Assembly: GCA_030599175.1 (NCBI GenBank)
Contig: JAUVON010000037.1
Span: 1-13,973, forward strand
From: Desulfobulbaceae bacterium
Lineage (GTDB): Bacteria > Desulfobacterota > Desulfobulbia > Desulfobulbales > Desulfocapsaceae
Direction: 5' to 3'
Length of the DNA stretch: 13,973 nucleotides
Part shown: piece by piece, positions 1-7,118 of the stretch
How the letters are laid out: every line of letters starts with the position of its first letter
How positions within the stretch are numbered: position 1 is the stretch's first letter
Notes under the pieces: model-generated
Databases searched by the model: none
Told to the model about the DNA's origin: nothing
What the model saw: the letters and a program-made list of their open reading frames with translations, nothing else
Position numbers and translations under genes: made by a program

Positions 1-2
1 TT

Positions 3-263
3 ATCAACCAGGAAGGAGTGGAGTCCCGTACAACAACTATTGTAAAAACCACACCTGGCATCAGAAAGGATTCTATTTATATGGGCCATGGTTACGGTTC
101 TGCCAATCCGTTGATGAGCGTTGGAGTAGATGCAGGTGTCGATGATACAAGTCTTATAACCAAAATTACTGTTGATCCTGAAACCGGTTGCCACGGAATG
201 CGGAATAACTTTGTTAAATTTATCAAAGACGGCAAAGTTATTGATATTCCATCGGCTGCATAA
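3..263 (+). CDS. Molybdopterin oxidoreductase catalytic subunit, C-terminal fragment (PsrA/PhsA-type)
   Basis: Only the last ~86 residues are present; the reading frame is open to the left edge, so the gene starts outside the window. A GTG at 18 is internal, because the frame continues before it (INQEGVESR). The fragment fits the C-terminal end of the molybdopterin-dinucleotide-binding domain of the DMSO-reductase superfamily, with a glycine/histidine-rich GHGYGS stretch and a closing GMRNNFVKF motif. Just 36 bp downstream is a four-cluster ferredoxin subunit, the usual partner. This supports a two- or three-subunit respiratory enzyme such as a thiosulfate, polysulfide or tetrathionate reductase. 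The substrate cannot be decided from this fragment, and formate or arsenate enzymes of the same superfamily are not excluded. The stop is TAA at 261-263. Confidence 0.8.
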   Translation: MNQEGVESRTTTIVKTTPGIRKDSIYMGHGYGSANPLMSVGVDAGVDDTSLITKITVDPETGCHGMRNNFVKFIKDGKVIDIPSAA

Positions 264-299
264 ATCGGCTAAAAAGGTTACTTCAAGAGGAATAAAGAA

Positions 300-1112
300 A
301 TGCAATATGGAATGATTATAGACCTCGAACGATGTGTAGGCTGTCATGCTTGCACAATAGCCTGCAAAGCAGAGTGGGAGGTTCCTGTAGAATTTGGACG
401 TAACTGGGTATATAGAATGGGCCCTGCTATGGTTGAAAACGAAATGGCATCAACCTATTATCCTGGCCTGTGCAACCACTGTAACGAGCCTGTCTGTGTA
501 CCTGAATGTCCTGCAGATACCGTGGATATGACGTTTACTGATGCGAAAACCGGTAAAACTGAGACATTTGAAGTCGCAGCTACCTGGAAAGATCCCTTTG
601 ACGGCACAGTACAGATCGACAAAAGTCGCTGTATTGGTTGTGGAGCCTGCGTTGATGCCTGCCCATATAATGCCAGGTATATAAACCCTGATCAACTGGA
701 TGACGTTTCTGATGACGGTAAAGCTGACAAGTGTACCTACTGTAAACCAAGGGTAGAAGCAGGATCAGACCCTGCATGTGTACAGACTTGTATTACCGGT
801 GCCCGGATTTTTGGAGATCTGGATGATCCCGATTCTGAGGTTTCTAAGTATGTTAAAAATGGCGCAAAGGGTATTGAACCGGAAGGCGGCGAACTTGGTC
901 CCAACTCCAGATATTATGGCAAAAAGAAGGATATGGCGCTGCTCTTTAACAGTCAGAAGCCAGAACTTGCTGACCTGAACCAAGTACGACGCAGGGCAAT
1001 GTTGGCCTCCATGGTCAAGCCGGCAATGAAAACCATTAAAAATATCGGTTTACTTGGGGTTGTCGGTGTGATGGTCGCCAACCATGCTGATGATAAAGAG
1101 ATAAAAGAATAG
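300..1112 (+). CDS. Four-cluster [4Fe-4S] electron-transfer subunit (PsrB/PhsB/NrfC/DmsB-like)
   Basis: This 270-residue protein should carry electrons between a quinol-oxidising partner and the molybdoenzyme encoded just upstream. Sixteen cysteines in four ferredoxin motifs are visible: C12-x2-C-x2-C-x3-C22; C58-x2-C61-x4-C66-x3-C70; C111-x2-C-x2-C-x3-C121; and C145-x2-C148-x11-C160-x3-C164. That is the DmsB/PsrB pattern for four [4Fe-4S] clusters. The ATG is preceded by an AGAGGA ribosome binding site. After the last cluster the chain runs on for about 100 residues, longer than I expect for NrfC/PsrB proteins. It ends with a basic RRR (about residue 230) and a short hydrophobic run (IGLLGVVGVMVA, 249-260) before a charged tail. 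The tail may anchor the subunit to the membrane or to a partner. No NrfD/PsrC membrane subunit follows; the operon ends in a terminator. The family call is firm, the substrate is unknown. Confidence 0.9.
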   Translation: MQYGMIIDLERCVGCHACTIACKAEWEVPVEFGRNWVYRMGPAMVENEMASTYYPGLCNHCNEPVCVPECPADTVDMTFTDAKTGKTETFEVAATWKDPFDGTVQIDKSRCIGCGACVDACPYNARYINPDQLDDVSDDGKADKCTYCKPRVEAGSDPACVQTCITGARIFGDLDDPDSEVSKYVKNGAKGIEPEGGELGPNSRYYGKKKDMALLFNSQKPELADLNQVRRRAMLASMVKPAMKTIKNIGLLGVVGVMVANHADDKEIKE

Positions 1113-1160
1113 TCCTGATACCAAGGTAAATAAACAGGTATTTTAACCTGGTTTGAATGA

Positions 1161-1197
1161 GCGCGATAATCTCTTGTTTGATTATCGCGCTTTTATT
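1161..1197 (+). terminator. Rho-independent terminator of the molybdoenzyme operon
   Basis: A perfect 10-bp GC-containing stem (GCGCGATAAT at 1161-1170 pairing with ATTATCGCGC at 1181-1190) has a 10-nt loop and is followed directly by TTTTATTTGT. It lies 48 bp after the stop of the iron-sulfur subunit. It shows that the operon ends without a membrane-subunit gene. Confidence 0.9.
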
Positions 1198-1209
1198 TGT
1201 ATTATCCGC

Positions 1210-1533
1210 TGCAGTCGGTAATGTCCGGTTAGAAATTGCAACATGTATCGTACGGCCTTGTGGGTTGATCTGCGGAGTCTCACAAGCTCGCTTACCTTTC
1301 CGCTTTTTACTACACATTTCTTGATTTTCAAACATTTTCATATTCAATTTTTATCATGCGAGATTCTCGCAAAGACTGATAAAAATTGAATATGAAAATG
1401 TTAAGAAAATACTACGAAATTTGCAGGATGACGCTCCAAGGTAAGCGAGCCTGCGAGACTCTTAGAACAAACCACAAACCCTCTTGCAGATAGCGTAGAC
1501 TTCGAGATCTTAACCGGACACTACTGCACTGCA
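1210..1533. mobile_element. Long imperfect palindrome, MITE-like non-coding element
   Basis: The ends are imperfect inverted repeats of about 22 bp: 1210-1231 pairs with 1511-1533, sharing TGCAGT, then GTA, then TGTCCGGTTA. Inside, GAGTCTC followed by GCTCGCTTACCTT on the left reappears as the reverse complement AAGGTAAGCGAG, then GAGACTC, on the right. At the centre is a perfect 26-bp inverted repeat with its own small hairpin. The whole stretch therefore folds back on itself. No convincing coding frame lies in it. The best reading is a miniature inverted-repeat transposable element or the shrunken remnant of an insertion sequence; I could not see a clean target-site duplication. Single-strand (REP-like) mobilisation is an alternative. 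Confidence 0.65.
1331..1402. repeat. Perfect 26-bp inverted repeat with nested hairpin
   Basis: Positions 1331-1356 are the exact reverse complement of 1377-1402. The 20-nt spacer holds TGCGAG-ATT-CTCGCA (1357-1371), a 6-bp stem with a 3-nt loop. The arms are AT-rich and no T-tract follows, so it is not a classical terminator. It forms the core of the larger palindrome. Confidence 0.9.
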
Positions 1534-1599
1534 CTAAAATTTCACATTAATCCGATCAAAACAATTCGAACAGACTTCTGAGGAACAAAAGGGAAATCA

Positions 1600-3285
1600 A
1601 TGAGCACTGATGATAAAAAGATAATTTACTCTATGATCAAGGTGAGTAAATATTATGATAACAAGCCAGTATTAAAGGACATTTCTCTCTCATATTTTTA
1701 TGGAGCAAAAATTGGTGTACTTGGATTAAATGGTTCCGGGAAAAGTACGCTGCTGCGAATCCTTGCAGGAATTGAAAAAGACTTTAATGGTGAGACACAT
1801 CTCGCCCCCGGCCTTAAGGTTGATTATCTGGAGCAGGAACCAACACTGGATCCCGATAAAACTGTTAAAGATATCGTCGAAGAAGGTGTACAGGATACTG
1901 TTGATCTGCTCAACGAGTTTAACACAATAAACGAAAAGTTTGCCGACCCCATGTCCGACGACGAAATGCAGGATCTCATTGAGAGGCAAGGTGTGGTTCA
2001 GGAGCAGCTGGACAACCTGTCCGCCTGGGATCTTGACAGTCGTCTTGAGATGGCAATGGATGCCCTCCGCTGTCCCCCTTCCGAGACTAAGTGTGGAATC
2101 CTCTCAGGTGGTGAAAAGCGGCGCGTTGCGCTCTGTAGAATTCTTCTCAAACAACCGGACATTCTGCTCCTTGATGAACCGACGAACCACCTTGATGCTG
2201 AATCGGTAGCCTGGCTGGAACATCATCTGCAGGCATATCCCGGTACCATCATTGCGGTCACCCATGATCGATATTTTCTCGATAATGTTGCCGGCTGGAT
2301 CCTTGAGCTTGACAGAGGGATCGGAATTCCATGGAAAGGCAATTATTCTTCCTGGCTGGAACAAAAGGAAAAACGACTGGCAATGGAAGAGAAAAAGGAA
2401 ACCGATCATCGCAGAACACTGAAACGTGAGCTGGAATGGATCCGGATGTCATCCAAGGGCAAGAGAAGTAAATCAAAAGCCCGGATAAGCTCTTATGAAA
2501 AGCTTATGTCCCAGGAAACAGAAAAACTCGCCAGAGATCTTGAAATATTTATTCCCCCTGGACCAAGGCTTGGAAAGCTTGTAATTGAAGCGGATAATAT
2601 CAGGAAGTGTTTTGGAGACAGGTTGCTTGTTGAAGAGATGAACTTCAACCTTCCTCCGGGTGGCATAGTTGGTATAATCGGCCCTAACGGTGCTGGCAAA
2701 AGTACTCTTTTTAAAATGATTACCGGGGAAGAGACTCCCGATAAAGGTTCAATCCGTATTGGAGAGACGGTAAAACTTGCCTATGTCGACCAGGATAGGG
2801 ACAGCCTTGATCCTGAAGCCACCATCTGGCAGGCCATCTCGGAAGGTCAGGACACTATATGGCTTGGAACCCAGGAAGTGAACAGTCGTGCTTATGTTGG
2901 CAAATTCAATTTCTCCGGCTCAGACCAGCAGAAGAAGGTGGGTCTGCTGTCAGGTGGGCAGCGTAACCGGGTTCATCTTGCCAGGACACTGAAAGAGGGC
3001 GGGAATGTCCTCCTTCTGGATGAGCCGACAAATGACCTTGATGTTAATACCCTGAGGGCTCTGGAGGAAGCTCTGGAAAACTTTGGCGGATGTGCTGTTG
3101 TGATCAGTCATGACCGATGGTTTCTGGACAGAATTGCCACTCATATACTTGCATTTGAAGGTGACTCCCAGGTGGTATGGTTCGAAGGTAATTATTCAGA
3201 TTATGAAAAAGACAGAAAGGCACGTCTTGGAGCTGAGGCCGACCAGCCGCATCGGATAAAGTATAGACAGCTGACCAGAGGGTAA
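1600..3285 (+). CDS. ettA: Energy-dependent translational throttle protein EttA (ABC-F ATPase)
   Basis: EttA is a cytosolic ABC-F protein that binds the ribosomal E site and gates the first elongation step according to ATP/ADP state. This 561-residue protein has two complete ABC ATPase domains. The first has Walker A GLNGSGKST (42-50), signature LSGGEKRR (from 168) and Walker B LLLDEPTNHLD (189-199). The second has Walker A GPNGAGKST (361-369), signature LSGGQRNR (450-457) and Walker B LLLDEPTNDLD (471-481). The insert in the first domain (about 90-140, the arm) and the charged, helical linker (about 240-325, the P-site tRNA interaction region) are both present. Length and the N-terminal VLKDISLSYFYGAKIGVLG region fit EttA better than Uup or YheS. 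The ATG has AGGAA and AAGGGA upstream. The gene stands alone, with a repeat element upstream and a convergent operon beginning 2 bp after its stop. Confidence 0.95.
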   Translation: MSTDDKKIIYSMIKVSKYYDNKPVLKDISLSYFYGAKIGVLGLNGSGKSTLLRILAGIEKDFNGETHLAPGLKVDYLEQEPTLDPDKTVKDIVEEGVQDTVDLLNEFNTINEKFADPMSDDEMQDLIERQGVVQEQLDNLSAWDLDSRLEMAMDALRCPPSETKCGILSGGEKRRVALCRILLKQPDILLLDEPTNHLDAESVAWLEHHLQAYPGTIIAVTHDRYFLDNVAGWILELDRGIGIPWKGNYSSWLEQKEKRLAMEEKKETDHRRTLKRELEWIRMSSKGKRSKSKARISSYEKLMSQETEKLARDLEIFIPPGPRLGKLVIEADNIRKCFGDRLLVEEMNFNLPPGGIVGIIGPNGAGKSTLFKMITGEETPDKGSIRIGETVKLAYVDQDRDSLDPEATIWQAISEGQDTIWLGTQEVNSRAYVGKFNFSGSDQQKKVGLLSGGQRNRVHLARTLKEGGNVLLLDEPTNDLDVNTLRALEEALENFGGCAVVISHDRWFLDRIATHILAFEGDSQVVWFEGNYSDYEKDRKARLGAEADQPHRIKYRQLTRG

Positions 3286-3287
3286 TT

Positions 3288-3887
3288 TTAACGGGAAAAA
3301 GAGCTGTCGTTTGTCAGGTCGACCTGTCCTTCTCTCAAAATAGTCAGCTTCATATTTCTTATCCCTACGAGGGTTGAGCAGCGACCGGCAATGGTTTTAC
3401 CTCCATCTATTATATAGTCTACCCTTTCACCAAATATATTTTTTACATCCCGGGCTGAACAGGCAGGAGTTTGACCGGAAAGATTTGCACTGGTGGCGGT
3501 TACAGGTTTTCCAAATGTCTGTACCAGCGACCGTGCAAGAGGGTGTGGAGATACCCTCACTCCCACTGTGCCGGTATGCCCGGTAAGAATTGCGGAAAGT
3601 GATTTTTTTGCCGGAAAAATCAGCGTTAACGCGCCCGGCCAGTATCTTGCCATCAGCGGTATATATTCGTCTGGAACATATGCGGCAACACTGTGTATCT
3701 TGTCGGGGTTTTCTATTAAGACAAGTATAGCTTTTTCAGACTCGCGCCTCTTCAACCGATATAATCTTCTGAGAGCAGTTTCATTATAAGGATCTACGGC
3801 AAGACCATAATATGTTTCAGTCGGGAAGGCCACCACGCCCCCCCGGTTGAGAACTGCAACAGCTTCAGCCAGCGAAGATTCAACCAC
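3288..3887 (-). CDS. tsaC: L-threonylcarbamoyladenylate synthase (TsaC/YrdC type)
   Basis: The enzyme makes threonylcarbamoyl-AMP from threonine, bicarbonate and ATP, the first step of the universal t6A37 modification of ANN-decoding tRNAs. The 199-residue protein is a single YrdC domain: PTETYYGL (22-29), the basic KRRESEK stretch (46-52), SANLSG (133-138) and a late STLVGI. It lacks the extra Sua5 domain. The start is GTG at 3887; the frame is closed by a stop at 3903-3905, no ATG is available nearby, and GAGG lies 6 nt upstream of the GTG. The lysine/proline pair usual after the KR motif reads K-A here, a small deviation. It starts 15 bp after the purD-purE stop, so the two are probably co-transcribed. 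Its end faces ettA with only 2 bp between stop codons. Confidence 0.93.
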   Translation of the reverse strand: MVESSLAEAVAVLNRGGVVAFPTETYYGLAVDPYNETALRRLYRLKRRESEKAILVLIENPDKIHSVAAYVPDEYIPLMARYWPGALTLIFPAKKSLSAILTGHTGTVGVRVSPHPLARSLVQTFGKPVTATSANLSGQTPACSARDVKNIFGERVDYIIDGGKTIAGRCSTLVGIRNMKLTILREGQVDLTNDSSFSR

Positions 3888-3902
3888 AATCAGCCTCGAT
3901 TG

Positions 3903-5678
3903 CTAAACATGAATTCGCTTGGCTTTCTGCTCTACTTCTGTAACCATATCCTGTCGAAACTTTACAAGTTTACTGGCCAAGGCAGGATCATTTAATGCAA
4001 GAATGCGAGACGCCAGAACCGCACCATTTTTAGCCCCGGATTTGCCTATACCCATGGTTGCAACCGGTATTCCGGGAGGCATCTGTACTGTCGCCAGAAG
4101 AGCATCCATACCCCCTAAAGGGGATGCGTCAAGAGGTACCCCAATCACTGGAAGATCTGTATGTGAGGCAAGAACACCGGCCAAATGAGCAGCCATGCCG
4201 GCCCCGGCAATAATAATTCTAAGCCCTCGCTCTCTTGCAGTTTTTGCATATTCTGTCGCTTTTTCTGGTGTACGGTGGGCGGAGGCAACAGTCATCTCGA
4301 AATTGATATCCATCAATTTCAAAAAATCAGCTGCCGCTCTCATGGCCTCAAGATCTGAGTCACTTCCCATGACAATTCCAACCACGGGTATTTTTTCTTC
4401 CTTTCTGCTGCCCCTTAAGGCTTTACCACCGATATCCCTGCGAAAATAGCAATTTGTCCATTCAATTTGATCAACGGCCTGATAGCATTTCCTGATGGCC
4501 ACCTGCAACGTATTTCCAACTGCTGTAATTCCTAAAACTCTGCCCCCGTTTGTAACTGTCCTTCCTTTTTTACGCGTGGTTCCTGCGTGGAACACTTCTA
4601 CACCATTTACAGCTTCAGCCTTAGTTACGCCTTTAATTATTTTTCCGTTAACATACGATCCAGGATAACCGCCTGAGGCCATCACCACACAAACAGTAGG
4701 CCTGGGATCAATTTTCATGTCGATCCGATGAAGCTTGCCTTCAATAGCTGCCTCAAAAATATCTATAATATCACTTTTAAGCCTCATAAGGAGGGGTTGT
4801 GCCTCAGGGTCACCAAATCTGCAGTTAAACTCAAGAACATTAATCTCATCACCGTCGATCATTAATCCGGCATAGAGCATTCCCTTGTATGGTCTTCCCT
4901 CAGCTTCCAGGCCCTTCACCGTAGGTAACATTACCTTGTTCATTACAAACTCAGCAATTTCAGGAGTTACAATTGGTGCAGGTGAATAAGCACCCATACC
5001 GCCGGTGTTGGGGCCTTCGTCATTCTCATAAATAGCTTTGTGATCTTGAGATGTTGGTAACGGCAAAATAGTTTTGCCGTCAGTAAATGCGATAAAAGAG
5101 GCTTCCTCCCCAGTGAGACAGGTTTCAACAACTACTCGTTCACCAGCACTGCCAAATGCCCTCTCCTTCATAATGAGATCAACTGCTTTTTTTGCCTCTT
5201 TGATTGTTTTTGCAACGATAACCCCCTTACCGGCGGCAAGACCGTCCGCCTTTACAACAATTGGAGCACCACAACCTTCGATATATTTCTTTGCCTTCTT
5301 GCGATCCTTAAAAACCTTAAAAGATGCAGATGGGATATGATGTCTTTCTAAAAATTCCTTGGTGAAAACCTTGCTGCCCTCAAGGATGGCAGCTCGCTTC
5401 GTGGGCCCAAATATTTTCAATTTCTTTTTTTCAAAAACATCGACAACACCTTCAACCAGCGAAGATTCAGGACCAACAACAGTTAGATCTATGTTTTCCT
5501 GTAAAGCGAACTGCAACAGACCATCAACATCCGTTGCTGAAATATCGACACATTCTGCTATACGACTTATTCCGGCATTTCCCGGAGCGCAATAAACTTT
5601 GCTGACTTTTCGACTCTGTTTGATTTTCCATACAAGAGCGTGCTCACGACCACCTGAACCAATCACCAGTATTTTCAT
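3903..5678 (-). CDS. purD-purE: PurD-PurE fusion: GAR synthetase plus N5-CAIR mutase
   Basis: One uninterrupted 591-residue frame encodes two purine-biosynthesis enzymes. Residues 1-421 are a full PurD (phosphoribosylamine-glycine ligase, ATP-grasp): KILVIGSGGREHAL at the N-terminus, KADGLAAGKGV (143-153), GPNTGGMGAYSP, LEFNCRFGDPE (about 282-292) and the usual C-terminal FRRDIGGKAL. After a short charged linker (about 422-429), residues 430-591 are a full PurE: MGSDSD (437-442), SAHRTP (466-471), AGAGMAAHLAGV, QMPPGIPVATMGIG. The SAHRTPE context fits class I N5-carboxyaminoimidazole ribonucleotide mutase, which needs PurK; purK is not in the window. The two steps are not consecutive in the pathway (GAR formation versus CAIR formation). 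The ATG at 5678 has GGAG 6 nt upstream. tsaC follows in the same operon. Confidence 0.96.
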   Translation of the reverse strand: MKILVIGSGGREHALVWKIKQSRKVSKVYCAPGNAGISRIAECVDISATDVDGLLQFALQENIDLTVVGPESSLVEGVVDVFEKKKLKIFGPTKRAAILEGSKVFTKEFLERHHIPSASFKVFKDRKKAKKYIEGCGAPIVVKADGLAAGKGVIVAKTIKEAKKAVDLIMKERAFGSAGERVVVETCLTGEEASFIAFTDGKTILPLPTSQDHKAIYENDEGPNTGGMGAYSPAPIVTPEIAEFVMNKVMLPTVKGLEAEGRPYKGMLYAGLMIDGDEINVLEFNCRFGDPEAQPLLMRLKSDIIDIFEAAIEGKLHRIDMKIDPRPTVCVVMASGGYPGSYVNGKIIKGVTKAEAVNGVEVFHAGTTRKKGRTVTNGGRVLGITAVGNTLQVAIRKCYQAVDQIEWTNCYFRRDIGGKALRGSRKEEKIPVVGIVMGSDSDLEAMRAAADFLKLMDINFEMTVASAHRTPEKATEYAKTARERGLRIIIAGAGMAAHLAGVLASHTDLPVIGVPLDASPLGGMDALLATVQMPPGIPVATMGIGKSGAKNGAVLASRILALNDPALASKLVKFRQDMVTEVEQKAKRIHV

Positions 5679-5738
5679 AGGTTACTCCAGTTGAAATATA
5701 ATTTACCCTCTGATTCGTCTGCCTGTCGTTTAACTCTC

Positions 5739-5770
5739 AACAGGTACTTTTCGAAGTACTGTTAAGTACC
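5739..5770 (-). promoter_or_regulatory. Alternative hairpins in the purD-purE leader
   Basis: Read on the minus strand, AACAGTACTT (5754-5763) can pair with AAGTACCTGTT (5739-5749), with one bulged base and a 4-nt loop. The same 3' arm can instead pair perfectly, over 7 bp, with GGTACTT (5764-5770). These two folds exclude each other and lie between a likely -10 box and the purD start. No U-tract follows. A DNA-binding palindrome is an equally possible reading. Confidence 0.4.
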
Positions 5771-5781
5771 CTCCATTTGCC

Positions 5782-5787
5782 ATTATA
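5782..5787 (-). promoter_or_regulatory. Candidate -10 box for the purD-purE-tsaC operon
   Basis: A perfect TATAAT occurs on the minus strand about 104 bp upstream of the purD start. No good -35 lies at 16-18 bp; TTGTCA is present but only 13 bp away. The promoter would be activator-dependent or weak, or the box may be chance. Confidence 0.4.
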
Positions 5788-5799
5788 GTTAGTTGAGCG

Positions 5800-5828
5800 T
5801 TGACAAATGCGGCATGAAACAGTACATG
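5800..5828 (+). promoter_or_regulatory. Candidate promoter of the FadR-like regulator
   Basis: A consensus -35 TTGACA (5800-5805) is followed after 17 bp by TACATG (5823-5828), a weak -10. The -10 and the presumed start site overlap the palindromic operator at 5819-5852, as expected for an autorepressed gene. Confidence 0.45.
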
Positions 5829-5852
5829 AATGAATAGTCATTCATGTACTGT
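5819..5852. promoter_or_regulatory. FadR-type operator palindrome
   Basis: A perfect 15-bp inverted repeat (5819-5833 and 5838-5852, 4-bp spacer). Its central 20 bp, ATGAATGAATAGTCATTCAT (5826-5845), fit at every position the consensus I recall for the Bacillus subtilis FadR box (WTGAATGAMTANTCATTCAW). It lies 45 bp before the preferred start of a FadR-like TetR gene and overlaps that gene's candidate promoter, so autoregulation is the simplest inference. The divergent purD-purE operon could also be affected. Confidence 0.85.
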
Positions 5853-5889
5853 GTGCACTTTCTTCTTACTTTCACAAATATTTTTTGAA

Positions 5890-6489
5890 ATGGTAGTTGT
5901 TAATAAACACACAAAAATTATTTCCGCGGCAACAAAAGTTTTTGCAAAAAAAGGATTTTTCACTGCCAGAATATCCGATATTGCAAAAGAAGCCAAGGTT
6001 GCTGATGGCACAATTTACATCTACTTCAACAATAAATATGACATACTCCTTTCCATCTTTGAAGAAGAAATAGGAAAAATTTTTGCTAAAACAGAGAAAC
6101 TGCTCTCTGAAGAGCAGGATCCCAGCAGAATGTTGCAAATATATGTGTCTCAGTATCTTCAGGCGATGAAAAAAAACAAATACCTGGGTGAAGTGATACA
6201 GATAGAGCTGCGCCAAACTAATAAAGTGATCCGAAACTACCGAAAAAACAAATTTAGTGCCTATACAAATATTATTTCGGACATCATAAGAAAAGGACAG
6301 GATCAGGGAATCTACCGCCCGGACATTCTCCCCGATGTTGCCAAAAGGGCTTTTTTCGGAGCTCTGGATGAAGTTTCAGGAGTCTGGAATATTTCCCTGG
6401 AAACTCACTACTCAGTTGAAGAAATAACAGAGCAGATATTATCTCTCTTCCTTCAGGGTGTACTGCTTGACACTGACCAGGTAAAGTGA
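5890..6489 (+). CDS. fadR: TetR-family regulator, FadR-like (fatty-acid/acyl-CoA responsive)
   Basis: A 199-residue TetR-type repressor. The N-terminal helix-turn-helix is clear (about 10-55), with IISAATKVFAKKGF followed by ISDIAKEAKVADGTIYIYF and a NNKYDILLSIFEEEIGKI stretch. This closely resembles Bacillus FadR, where VADGTIY-YF-NK-DIL is characteristic. The rest is a helical ligand/dimerisation domain. Bacillus FadR represses beta-oxidation genes and is released by long-chain acyl-CoA; the same role here is inferred from the protein and the matching operator. The frame also opens at an ATG at 5830, but that start would lie inside the operator and add 20 residues unlike the family, so 5890 is preferred. 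Neither start has a good ribosome binding site. No fatty-acid genes are adjacent, so its targets are probably elsewhere. Confidence 0.88.
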   Translation: MVVVNKHTKIISAATKVFAKKGFFTARISDIAKEAKVADGTIYIYFNNKYDILLSIFEEEIGKIFAKTEKLLSEEQDPSRMLQIYVSQYLQAMKKNKYLGEVIQIELRQTNKVIRNYRKNKFSAYTNIISDIIRKGQDQGIYRPDILPDVAKRAFFGALDEVSGVWNISLETHYSVEEITEQILSLFLQGVLLDTDQVK

Positions 6490-6620
6490 GATATCGGAGA
6501 ACAGGCGCATTGTTACAATATCATCGTCTCCAAAGTATTTTCCCTGGGATCCTAGCCCTAACAAATTGAAACTTTCTGCAGTAAGGTGCTAAAAAAAATC
6601 CGATCTCTTCGAAGCAACCA

Positions 6621-7106
6621 CTATGCAAATTGAGACTGCCTGATATCAATAACTTCAAATTCTCTTGTACCGCCTGGGGTTTTTGCCAACACCTCGTCCC
6701 CTATCTCTTTACCGATCATACTTTTTCCTAAGGGAGATAGTACTGATATCGAGCCATTTTTTACATCAGCCTCCTCTGGCCCCAGCAACTGGTAAGTCAT
6801 CTCTTCATCTGTATCCATATCAAGTAATTCCACAATTGCACCAAAAATCACTCGTTCGGTGTTCACCCTGGAGCAATCAATCACCTCTGCCCTGGCAAGT
6901 TTATCCTTTAATTCAATTATCCTGCCCTCTATATGACCCTGCCTGTCTTTTGCTGCATGGTACTCAGCATTTTCCTTAAGATCTCCATGCTCACGTGCAG
7001 TTTCTATCGCTTTAACTACCTCTCCTCTTTCAACTCTTTCAAGACGTAGAAGCTCCTCTCTCAGTTTCTTATTGCCGGCTTTAGACATCGGTATTCTCTG
7101 AACCAT
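6621..7106 (-). CDS. greA: Transcription elongation factor GreA
   Basis: GreA rescues backtracked RNA polymerase by inserting its coiled-coil into the secondary channel and stimulating transcript cleavage. The 161-residue protein has the N-terminal coiled-coil with the tip HGDLKENAEYH, where D42 and E45 match the catalytic acidic pair of E. coli GreA (D41, E44). The C-terminal FKBP-like domain has VIFGAIVELLDMDTDEEMTY and ends with KTPGGTREFEVIDI. The frame stays open upstream to an ATG at 7142 (173 residues), but the start at 7106 gives the normal GreA N-terminus (VQRIPMS) and has GGAG exactly 6 nt before it. A hairpin with a U-tract lies 13 nt upstream of the start and may attenuate expression. 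It is convergent with the FadR-like gene. Confidence 0.96.
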   Translation of the reverse strand: MVQRIPMSKAGNKKLREELLRLERVERGEVVKAIETAREHGDLKENAEYHAAKDRQGHIEGRIIELKDKLARAEVIDCSRVNTERVIFGAIVELLDMDTDEEMTYQLLGPEEADVKNGSISVLSPLGKSMIGKEIGDEVLAKTPGGTREFEVIDIRQSQFA

Positions 7107-7118
7107 TTCAATCTCCAT

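Noticed and set aside
18..263. GTG at 18 as the start of a small 81-residue gene
   Set aside because: The frame is open to the window edge before it and the sequence reads as the C-terminal end of a molybdoenzyme.
1036..1347. Minus-strand 103-residue open frame
   Set aside because: It runs from the repeat element through the terminator into the opposite strand of the iron-sulfur gene, with no ribosome binding site or recognisable domain.
5830..5889. Upstream ATG start for the FadR-like gene (20 extra residues)
   Set aside because: It lies inside the operator palindrome and overlaps the candidate promoter; the extra residues do not resemble TetR N-termini.
6490..6620. Terminator between the FadR-like gene and greA, suggested by an A8 run at 6591-6598
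   Set aside because: Only very short stems (CTTCGAAG, GGAGA/TCTCC) are near; none is adjacent to the run with enough pairing. Nothing else was recognised in this gap.
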